Shown piece after piece: positions 1-5,243 of a stretch of DNA of 5,882 nt. How positions within the stretch are numbered: position 1 is the stretch's first letter; every line of letters begins with the position of its first letter. A program made the translations under genes and the position numbers. The DNA lies in contig JAOPYW010000304.1 in assembly GCA_025964405.1 (NCBI GenBank), positions 1-5,882 on the forward strand. The letters run 5' to 3'. Source of the DNA: Thermoleophilia bacterium. Lineage in GTDB: Bacteria; Actinomycetota; Thermoleophilia; Gaiellales; SKUG01. A model generated the notes under the pieces. That model searched no databases, was not told where the DNA came from, and worked only from the letters and a program-made list of their open reading frames with translations.

Positions 1-613
1 CGAGTTCGAGATCCTCAACCCGGAGCAGGAGATCGCCAACCTCGAGGACGGCGCGCTCCTCGAGCTGACGCTCGTCATCCGTCGTGGTCGCGGTTACTCC
101 AGTGCCAACGACAATCGCGGCACCGACACCACGCTCGGCGTCATCCCGATCGACTCGATCTTCTCGCCGGTCCAGCGCGTCTCGTACGACGTCGAGGCAG
201 CTCGCGTCGGTCAGCGCACCGATTACGACAAGCTCGTCTTCGACATCACGACCGACGGCTCGGTGGCTCCCAAGGATGCCCTGACCGAGGCCGCCAACAT
301 CCTCACTCGATCGCTCTCGATCTTCGCGACGATCGACGCCGCCAGCGCGCTTCCCGACCTGCTCCCCTCCGCTCCGGTGGAAGAGGACAGCGCCGCGAAG
401 GGCATGGAGAACATCCTCATCGAGGAGCTCGACCTGGGCGTGCGCAGCTACAACTGCCTCAAGCGCGTCGGCGTCGAGACCGTCGGTGACCTCATCGCCA
501 AGAGCGAAGCAGAGCTCGCCGCGATTCCGAACTTCGGCAAGAAGTCGATCGAGGAAGTCATCGAAGCACTCGAGCGCAACGGCCTCGCACTGCGCGGCTC
601 CGAGCTCGTCTAA
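1..613 (+). CDS. rpoA: DNA-directed RNA polymerase subunit alpha, 5' truncated by the window edge
   Basis: The alpha subunit dimerises to nucleate RNA polymerase assembly, and its C-terminal domain contacts promoter UP elements and activators. The reading frame is open from base 2, giving the last 203 residues; the start lies outside the window. The rest of the N-terminal domain is clear, with IPIDSIFSPV at fragment residues 48-57 and RVGQRTDYDKL at 68-78, both highly conserved. After a short acidic linker (about 118-135) comes the C-terminal domain. Its VRSYNCLKR helix (147-155) supplies the equivalents of E. coli R265, N268, C269 and K271, and NFGKKS (177-182) supplies the second DNA-contact loop. 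The protein stops soon after this domain with only a short tail. It is followed by rplQ after 65 bases, the standard order of the alpha operon. The C-terminal domain resembles actinobacterial versions most closely. Confidence 0.98.
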   Translation, partial: EFEILNPEQEIANLEDGALLELTLVIRRGRGYSSANDNRGTDTTLGVIPIDSIFSPVQRVSYDVEAARVGQRTDYDKLVFDITTDGSVAPKDALTEAANILTRSLSIFATIDAASALPDLLPSAPVEEDSAAKGMENILIEELDLGVRSYNCLKRVGVETVGDLIAKSEAELAAIPNFGKKSIEEVIEALERNGLALRGSELV

Positions 614-636
614 GACACTGCGACACAGCGTGAGAA

Positions 637-655
637 CGGCCCGCGCCCCGGGCCG
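637..655 (+). other. Small hairpin in the rpoA-rplQ spacer
   Basis: A 7-bp stem (CGGCCCG at 637-643 with CGGGCCG at 649-655) encloses a 5-nt loop. There is no T-tract, and the rplQ ribosome-binding site starts six bases later, so it is unlikely to be a full terminator. It could tune translation or mRNA processing, or be a chance result of high GC. Confidence 0.25.
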
Positions 656-678
656 GCCCCAAGGAAGGTACGACCACC

Positions 679-1146
679 ATGCGACATCGACGAACAGGTA
701 AGCGACTCGGCCGCGACAGCGCCCATCGCGAAGCCCTCTTCATGAACCTGTCCGGCCAGCTCATTCGCTACGGCCGCATCCGCACGACGGAGACGAAGGC
801 CAAGGAGCTGCGCCCGAAGATCGAGCGCCTCGTGACCCGCGCCCGCGTCGACAACGTGCACAACCGCCGCATGGTGGCGCGCGTGCTGCGCATGCACGAC
901 AAGGCGTCGAGCAAGGCAGCCGGCGAGAAGTCGATCGTGCAGACCCTGTTCGAGGACATCGCACCGCGCTTCGTGGGCCGTCCCGGCGGCTACACGCGCA
1001 TCATCAAGCTGGGCAACCGCTCGGGCGATGCTGCTGCGATGGCGTTCATCGAGTTCGTCGACTACGTGCCCGAGGCACCCGACGCGCACAGCCACTCGCA
1101 CGACTTCGCCACCGAAGCAGACGCCCAGGCGCACACGCACGCCTGA
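679..1146 (+). CDS. rplQ: 50S ribosomal protein L17 with a histidine-rich C-terminal tail
   Basis: L17 is a protein of the large ribosomal subunit. The 155-residue product opens with the family signature MRHRRTGKRLGRDSAHREAL, continues with the RIRTTETKAKELRP motif (33-46) and closes its core with RPGGYTRIIKLGNRSGDAA (101-119) followed by MAFIEFV. The ATG at 679 is chosen because AAGGAAGG ends 10 bases upstream and because L17 normally begins MRHR. The core ends near residue 130. The last 25 residues form an Ala/Asp/Glu tail with His at 137, 139, 141, 152 and 154, which is not part of the conserved fold. The gene lies directly after rpoA and is probably cotranscribed with it. In many Actinobacteria truA follows, but it does not follow here. 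Confidence 0.98.
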   Translation: MRHRRTGKRLGRDSAHREALFMNLSGQLIRYGRIRTTETKAKELRPKIERLVTRARVDNVHNRRMVARVLRMHDKASSKAAGEKSIVQTLFEDIAPRFVGRPGGYTRIIKLGNRSGDAAAMAFIEFVDYVPEAPDAHSHSHDFATEADAQAHTHA

Positions 1147-1176
1147 TCCGGCGCGCGTGACATCGAGATCGATTCG

Positions 1177-1208
1177 GCGAGGGCCGGGGCAGCTGCCCCG
1201 GCCCTCGC
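1177..1208 (+). terminator. Perfect 32-nt palindrome, probable terminator of the rpoA-rplQ operon
   Basis: The sequence is a perfect inverted repeat centred between 1192 and 1193. It would fold as a 14-bp, almost all G/C stem with an AGCT loop, about 30 bases after the rplQ stop. No T-run follows, as is common for strong hairpin terminators in high-GC Actinobacteria. Because it is symmetric it could act in both directions. Confidence 0.7.
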
Positions 1209-1726
1209 TGCGTCCCGGGGTCGCTCGACCGCCCTCGGGCGCCCGCTCACCTCCGGTTCGTCCTGAGTGGGCACGAACGCTCGCCTGAACCGTGACCTAT
1301 GGTGCTTCGCGCGCGCGGGCGCACGCGAGGGCGACGTCACGCGAGCGGCGGCCACACGCCGGGCGTCCCGCCGATCGCCCCGTGCGGGCGAGGCCGTCCC
1401 GACGTCGTCCACGACCCCTTCATCCACGTAGCGACGTGCATCGCGGCCGCAGGCGGGCGGCTGCTCCGGCCGAGCTCGGCGATGGGCACACCCGGCCATC
1501 GGGCGGCCGAGGGCGGCACGCGGTGCTCCGAAACGGCAGTCGCGACGACCGCCCGCCCCGACGAGCGGATGACATCTCCACGTTCACAGCGTGGGTGTCG
1601 GTCGCCATTCCACTCGGAGGTCATGTGTTCGCAGCATCGCTGCATTGTCCGGTGCTCCTGCGGGTTGCCGCTTCGCCCATCGGCGATGCCGTGCGCACCG
1701 TCGCAGGTGGTGGCGGCGTCACGCCG
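1209..1726. other. Long stretch without a convincing gene, upstream of the 609-aa gene
   Basis: All open frames across this stretch translate to Arg/Pro/Ala-rich, low-complexity sequence on both strands, typical of non-coding high-GC DNA. The plus frame that continues into the 609-aa gene is open back to about 1292. In 1625-1726, however, its third-position G/C drops to about 70 percent, compared with the near-exclusive G/C of the gene body, so I treat it as leader. A GGAGG lies at 1616-1620, with an in-frame GTG at 1625. TTCACA at 1583-1588 resembles a -35 element but has no good -10 behind it. The stretch probably holds the promoter and 5' leader of the downstream cluster. Confidence 0.55.
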
Positions 1727-3556
1727 ATGGCCAACCAGGGGTTCGTCCCGGTCGGAGCCACTGCCGGAAGCGCCGGCTCGCCGGCCGCCCCGGCTTCGGG
1801 CGCCGCCCCGGCTGCGGGATCGAGCACGCCGGCCACGGGCGCGGCAGGCTCCACCGCTGCACAGGGCGACGGCAGCATCGACGCGGCCCAGGGCCTCGCC
1901 GCGGTCGCGAAGATCTTCGGCGACGACTACGGTGACCCGATCATCTCGGCCGACGGCAGCGTCTTCCTGCCCAAGAGCTCGCCGTCCACCAAGAACGGGC
2001 AGTTCGCCCTCTCGTACGTCAAGGTCGGCAAGATCGACAAGGCGACGGGCAAGCTGACGTTCGATCCGGCCTTCCTCGCACTCATCAAGGAGAAGCAGGC
2101 CAGCGCCAACGAGCGCAAGCTCGTCAAGGTCGGCGACGACTACACCTGGCAGACGTTCACCACGGGTGAAGACGGCAAGACCACGGCCGAGGTCGTCAAG
2201 GCGACCGACGCGGAGGTGCAGGCCTACCAGCAGCAGCAGGCGCAGGCCGCCGCGAAGCAGGCGGCCCAGGACAAGCTCACGAACAACGCCGACTGGCAGG
2301 GAAAGCTCGGCCAGGTCTCCTCGGCGCTCGGCATCTTCGGCAGTGCCGGCTCGGTCGTGCAGGGCCTGTCGCAGGGGCCCAACCAGCTCTCCGGCAAGCC
2401 GGGCGCGGGCTGGATCAGTGGATGGATCCTCGCGCAGCGCCTCAACGGCCGCGCGGAGGGCAAGCTGCTCCCGCAGTTCCTCCAGACGGGGTGGGTCGCC
2501 ACCGCGATGGAGTGGGGCCTGCAGGCGTACGGCATGCTCGACATGGGGCAGGACATCCGCAACGTCGTGAACTTTGCCAAGGGCAAGGTCGAGACGCCGC
2601 CGCTCGTGCACCCGAACGCACTGCAGAACCTCATCAAGGCCGGCGAGGACCCGGCCATGGCCAAGGCGATGGTGCAGCTCGGAACCGAGCTGCGCACGCC
2701 GGTTGCCGCCTACGGTGGCCAGCCGCTCATGCAGGGCCTGACCGGCACCGGCAACACGGCGCTCATCAACAACAAGCTCAACGCGGCACAGCTCGTGCCG
2801 ACCGACACGCTCAACAAGGCCTTCAACGCGACCGACCCGATCACCGATCCGCTGCTCAAGGCGCGCAGTGCGGTCGACGGCGGCATCAACAAGGGCCTCG
2901 GCATGCTCAAGGGGCTCGTGCAGCCCGCGATGATCGGCGCCACGGCGCTGGGTGCGGTCTCGAGCGTCATCAACGTCAAGAACATCGTGGCCAAGCAGGG
3001 TGCGGCTGCGCTCATCGACACCAAGCAGGGGCGTGGTGCGCTGCTCGGCGCGATCTCGAGCGTCGCCTTCCTCGGGGTCTACCTGGCGCCGATGATCCTG
3101 CCGCACCTCGGTGTGGTCGGCGCGGCGGCCACGGCTGCGCTCAGCGGCATCAACATCATCTCCAACGTCGTCGGCGGCGTGCAGCTCCTCAACAGCTACG
3201 GGCTGTTCGGGGAGGAGGGCTTCCTCAACCACGACGCGGTGCGGGCAGCGTTCCTCATCCCGCCGCTCACGCCGATCGGTGGCCTGGCGTTCCTCATGAA
3301 GGCGCGCAAGAAGCAGGCCGACGCGAAGGCCGCGAAGCTCGAGGCCGCGCAGCAGGTCGCCGGCAAGCAGCTGCGCACCCAGGCGGAGAACAACAAGCTC
3401 CAGCTCCAGCAGTCGGGCAAGATCGCCGGTGCGACGCAGAACCCCGACGGCACGATCAGCGTGGCCACGTCGGTGCCGACCGACATGGCGAAGCTCGCGG
3501 CGCAGCTCGCCGGAGCCGGTGTCGTGCCCGCTGCGGCAGCTCCCGCCAAGACGTAG
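1727..3556 (+). CDS. 609-aa membrane-interacting protein of unknown family, translocator-like layout
   Basis: I do not recognise an orthologue. Residues 1-50 are an Ala/Gly/Pro/Ser/Thr-rich disordered segment with no classical signal peptide. Residues 60-160 look beta-rich with many charged residues. A Gln/Ala-rich helix (163-182, including QAYQQQQAQ) may form a coiled coil. A Trp-containing amphipathic part follows (229-285). Hydrophobic segments lie at about 396-415, 438-459, 461-488 and 507-524, and the tail (525-562) is Lys/Ala/Gln-rich helix followed by an Ala/Pro end. Disordered start, coiled coil, hydrophobic hairpins and helical tail recall type III secretion translocators (YopB/IpaB type), but only in layout. 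The ATG at 1727 is preferred because MANQGFVPVG resembles the starts of the neighbouring small proteins and because codon bias weakens upstream; it lacks a well-spaced ribosome-binding site. GTG 1625 with GGAGG is the alternative, adding 34 residues. It heads a run of same-strand genes. Confidence 0.88.
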   Translation: MANQGFVPVGATAGSAGSPAAPASGAAPAAGSSTPATGAAGSTAAQGDGSIDAAQGLAAVAKIFGDDYGDPIISADGSVFLPKSSPSTKNGQFALSYVKVGKIDKATGKLTFDPAFLALIKEKQASANERKLVKVGDDYTWQTFTTGEDGKTTAEVVKATDAEVQAYQQQQAQAAAKQAAQDKLTNNADWQGKLGQVSSALGIFGSAGSVVQGLSQGPNQLSGKPGAGWISGWILAQRLNGRAEGKLLPQFLQTGWVATAMEWGLQAYGMLDMGQDIRNVVNFAKGKVETPPLVHPNALQNLIKAGEDPAMAKAMVQLGTELRTPVAAYGGQPLMQGLTGTGNTALINNKLNAAQLVPTDTLNKAFNATDPITDPLLKARSAVDGGINKGLGMLKGLVQPAMIGATALGAVSSVINVKNIVAKQGAAALIDTKQGRGALLGAISSVAFLGVYLAPMILPHLGVVGAAATAALSGINIISNVVGGVQLLNSYGLFGEEGFLNHDAVRAAFLIPPLTPIGGLAFLMKARKKQADAKAAKLEAAQQVAGKQLRTQAENNKLQLQQSGKIAGATQNPDGTISVATSVPTDMAKLAAQLAGAGVVPAAAAPAKT

Positions 3557-3565
3557 GCAACCCGC

Positions 3566-3587
3566 CCGCGCGTGCGTGCGCGCGCGG
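3566..3587 (+). terminator. Weak GC hairpin after the 609-aa gene
   Basis: CCGCGCG (3566-3572) pairs with CGCGCGG (3581-3587) around an 8-nt loop, 10 bases after the stop codon. There is no T-tract, and the stretch is simple alternating GC, so it may be fortuitous. At best it is a partial terminator before the 184-aa gene. Confidence 0.3.
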
Positions 3588-3610
3588 ATCGGGTCGAGCC
3601 GCGCACCCGT

Positions 3611-3651
3611 TGCACCTACCCCTTGACGCATCTCACGATTGGGTGCACCTT
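3611..3651 (+). promoter_or_regulatory. Candidate promoter with flanking TGCACCT repeats
   Basis: TTGACG at 3623-3628 is a good match to a primary-sigma -35 element. The -10 position 17 bases later (CACCTT at 3646-3651) is a poor match. TGCACCT occurs at 3611-3617 and again at 3644-3650, so copies lie either side of the -35. The second sits within the 8-bp palindrome GGTGCACC (3642-3649). Starts 33 bases apart would place both copies on one face of the helix. This could be an operator for the 184-aa gene, but the motif is short and the call is tentative. Confidence 0.3.
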
Positions 3652-3762
3652 GGAGGCAGCTTCACGGACGTGGAGTCTCCAACACGAACTGTGTCGGTGG
3701 GCGAGCAGGACACTCGCAGCCACACAACTACGTTTCGTGCTGGGGGACGAGGAGGACGGGAC

Positions 3763-4317
3763 ATGGCGGGAACAGTAGCACCGGGCAACCAGGTAGCAGG
3801 GCTGCAGCAGCAGCTGGCGGCTGGACTTGCGCAGGTCAATGCACTCACCGGCACGACGACGGGTGGCGGAACGGCGGCCGCGCCGGCAGCTGGCGCCGGC
3901 GGCGCAGCGGCACCCGCTGCCACCGAGCAGAAGGCCTCCATCCCCGGCACCGGCAAGGCCGAGATCCGCATCATCGGCGGCGTCACCAAGTACTTCCCTG
4001 CGGTCGCGGTCGGCCAGACGGCCACCGAGATCACCGCGTTCCAGTACACGGACGCGCAGCAGTTCAAGATCAACCTCGACTACAAGGACGGCATCGCGAC
4101 CGGCCTGGCGAACCTGTCGCGCATCTTCGGTGCCCGCCAGGAGCGCGTGCGACTGCTCTCGAACGCGCTTGCGAACGACGCCAACACCACCGGGTCGTTC
4201 AACCCGGTCGACCTCCAGAAGATGTCGCTGGAGACCACGACCACGCAGCAGCTGTCGGAGATGCAGAAGAAGATCTTCGATTCCATGAAGGACTCGATCT
4301 CACCGTGGCTCCGATAA
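3763..4317 (+). CDS. 184-aa protein with rod/needle-like C-terminus, function unknown
   Basis: The start is clear: GAGGAGG at 3749-3755 lies seven bases before ATG 3763. A first helix (about 10-28) is Gln/Ala/Leu-rich. Residues 29-58 are a Gly/Ala/Thr/Pro linker. Residues 63-108 look like beta strands (AEIRIIGGVTKYFPAVAV, then TEITAFQYTDAQQFKINLDY). From 109 to the end the protein is helical, with a turn at GSFNPVD (144-150) and a second helix LSEMQKKIFDSMKDSI (164-179). This last hairpin, NPxxLxxM followed by a Lys/Met/Asp helix, parallels the ends of the 74- and 142-aa neighbours. It also parallels the general plan of type III secretion needle and inner-rod proteins. It has no signal peptide and no membrane segment. 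Its stop overlaps the start of the next gene, so the two are translated together. A distinct subunit of the same exported structure is the best guess; no family name is justified. Confidence 0.92.
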   Translation: MAGTVAPGNQVAGLQQQLAAGLAQVNALTGTTTGGGTAAAPAAGAGGAAAPAATEQKASIPGTGKAEIRIIGGVTKYFPAVAVGQTATEITAFQYTDAQQFKINLDYKDGIATGLANLSRIFGARQERVRLLSNALANDANTTGSFNPVDLQKMSLETTTTQQLSEMQKKIFDSMKDSISPWLR

Positions 4318-4649
4318 TGGGTACGCACCTCGACGACAAGTTGCGGGCCAAGCGCTTCGCGCGCCTGCGCTCACAGGGCGGCTCGGCGACGGGCGGCGAC
4401 CACACCGTGCAGGACGACGCGAGCGCGGGCGAGGATGCCGGGCTGTTCGACGGCGTGTCTGCTGCCGTGCGGCTGCAGATGGAACTCGTCGCGCGTGCCT
4501 CGGCCAGTCCGGCCACGGCGCTGCCTGCGGTCATCGCGCTCATCGTCGACGGTAGTCCCCAGAAGCGCGCGGCGATCATCGCCGCCATCGAGGAGACCGA
4601 GCCCCTGCGCGAGCAGTGGGAACGCACCTGGGCCGTGCTGCGCCGCTGA
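4317..4649 (+). CDS. 110-aa small helical protein, translationally coupled; chaperone candidate
   Basis: ATG 4317 shares its A with the TAA of the upstream gene (TAATG). No ribosome-binding site is visible, so re-initiation by terminating ribosomes is likely. The product starts with a basic helix (HLDDKLRAKRFARLRSQ, 4-20), followed by a Gly/Asp/Ser-rich linker (21-43). A helical domain completes it: GVSAAVRLQMELVARAS (46-62), LPAVIALIVDG (69-79) and a charged C-terminal helix (82-110) ending in Trp/Arg residues. I recognise no family. Third positions stay G/C-rich, which supports real coding. Its small size, helical content and position between rod/needle-like subunits would suit a cytosolic chaperone of an exported neighbour, but that is inference from context only. 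Confidence 0.85.
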   Translation: MGTHLDDKLRAKRFARLRSQGGSATGGDHTVQDDASAGEDAGLFDGVSAAVRLQMELVARASASPATALPAVIALIVDGSPQKRAAIIAAIEETEPLREQWERTWAVLRR

Positions 4650-4680
4650 GGCGACCGCACCGCTCGTAGCACGACGACAG

Positions 4681-4738
4681 TTCCAGCATCACACCCGCAC
4701 ACCCGAAGCTCACCCCCAACCTCCCCAGGAGCTCCCCC
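4681..4738 (+). promoter_or_regulatory. C-rich, G-poor leader before the 74-aa gene
   Basis: Of 58 bases, 32 are C and only 7 are G, unlike the rest of the window. The RNA would be largely unstructured and leaves the AGGAG at 4727-4731 exposed, seven bases before ATG. It could ensure high translation of an abundant subunit, or act as a Rho-loading (rut-like) segment. Confidence 0.35.
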
Positions 4739-4963
4739 ATGTCGATCGCTCGACTCACCCAGTACGCCGTTGGTTACTCCAAGGCGATGGATGCCATTTC
4801 CGCGCAGGCCCAGGATCCCACGCTCGTGCAGGATCCCGCGCGCCTCGCGATCTTCCAGCAGCAGATGTACTACGCGCAGACCGGTTACACGATGACCGCC
4901 CGCGCCATGCAGGACATGAACAACGAGGACAAGATCCTCGCCGAGATGCTCCGCGACGCATAA
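4739..4963 (+). CDS. 74-aa type III secretion needle-like protein
   Basis: The product is entirely helical in character and has the size of needle subunits (about 70-90 residues). A first helix (MSIARLTQYAVGYSKAMDAI, 1-20) leads to a turn region with a duplicated QDP (QDPTLVQDPARL, 25-36). A second helix runs from LAIFQQQMYYAQTGYTMTAR (36-55) into a charged tail with KILAEMLRDA at the end. The pattern DPxxLxxFQ, then a long amphipathic helix with Tyr and Met and a final Ile/Leu-Met motif, is that of YscF/MxiH/PrgI proteins, where DPxxLxxYQ precedes the C-terminal helix. There is no Cys, no signal peptide and no WxG motif, which speaks against a WXG100 substrate. AGGAG at seven bases supports the start. 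Two hairpins downstream end the transcript. The needle assignment is by pattern only; real sequence identity to known needles looks low. Confidence 0.9.
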   Translation: MSIARLTQYAVGYSKAMDAISAQAQDPTLVQDPARLAIFQQQMYYAQTGYTMTARAMQDMNNEDKILAEMLRDA

Positions 4964-4990
4964 GGCGCGCTGAGCTCCGGGTGACATTCC

Positions 4991-5024
4991 AGGCGGGCGG
5001 GACCTCGGTCCCGCCCGCCTGTTT
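4991..5024 (+). terminator. Strong hairpin terminator after the needle-like gene
   Basis: A perfect 13-bp stem (4991-5003 with 5008-5020) closes a CTCG loop, and GTTT follows directly. It lies 27 bases after the stop codon of the 74-aa gene and fits an intrinsic terminator. Confidence 0.8.
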
Positions 5025-5034
5025 CGTACGCTGA

Positions 5035-5060
5035 CGACGCCGTCCCTCGGGGCGGCGTCG
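5035..5060 (+). terminator. Second tandem hairpin terminator
   Basis: An 11-bp stem with one G-T pair (5035-5045 with 5050-5060) again closes a CTCG loop and is followed by CTGTCTTCC. It stands 14 bases after the first hairpin, giving a double block to read-through toward the 142-aa gene. Confidence 0.65.
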
Positions 5061-5191
5061 CTGTCTTCCCGGGCGAGATCCCCTCGTCACGCATCCCCGT
5101 TCCGTCTCACTTCCCGCAGCTTTTTGGCCGCATGGTGAAACAACGGTGGCCCCGCATCCCGATAGACGGATGTAGATGCACCATCGTTCTC

Positions 5192-5215
5192 GGTCAGGCC
5201 CGTCACAGCCTGACC
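5192..5215 (+). promoter_or_regulatory. Inverted repeat just upstream of the 142-aa gene
   Basis: GGTCAGGC (5192-5199) and GCCTGACC (5208-5215) form a perfect 8-bp inverted repeat with an 8-nt spacer, ending 16 bases before the ribosome-binding site. It could be an operator for a dimeric regulator or a hairpin in the 5' leader. The AT-richer stretch just upstream (about 5121-5190) is the likeliest promoter location, but I find no convincing -35/-10 pair there. Confidence 0.5.
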
Positions 5216-5243
5216 ACGGAGAGCGATGACTAGGGGGAACACC

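Noticed and set aside
1177..1208. Protein-binding operator or attachment site at the 32-nt palindrome
   Set aside because: Position just after rplQ and almost pure G/C pairing fit a terminator hairpin better. No repeat copy is seen elsewhere in the window.
1292..1726. N-terminal extension of the 609-aa protein back to GTG 1292
   Set aside because: The extra 145 residues are Arg/Pro/His-rich with weak codon bias, and no ribosome-binding site precedes GTG 1292.
1623..2057. Cys-rich leader peptide from ATG 1623 beside GGAGG
   Set aside because: The ATG is only two bases from GGAGG, and the frame runs on as Arg-rich sequence inside the 609-aa gene without an early stop.
1337..3631. Very long open frame on the minus strand opposite the 609-aa gene
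   Set aside because: It mirrors the real gene in high-GC DNA, translates to Arg/Leu/Asp/Gly-rich sequence without recognisable domains and has no ribosome-binding site at its start.
2422..3762. Open frame running into the 184-aa gene from upstream
   Set aside because: Upstream of ATG 3763 it is an out-of-frame shadow of the 609-aa gene (Arg/Gln/His-rich). The strong GAGGAGG before ATG 3763 marks the real start.
4739..4963. WXG100 (ESX/type VII) identity for the 74-aa protein
   Set aside because: It has no WxG turn and no YxxxD/E tail motif, and it is shorter than the family. The turn is DPxxL, as in needle proteins.
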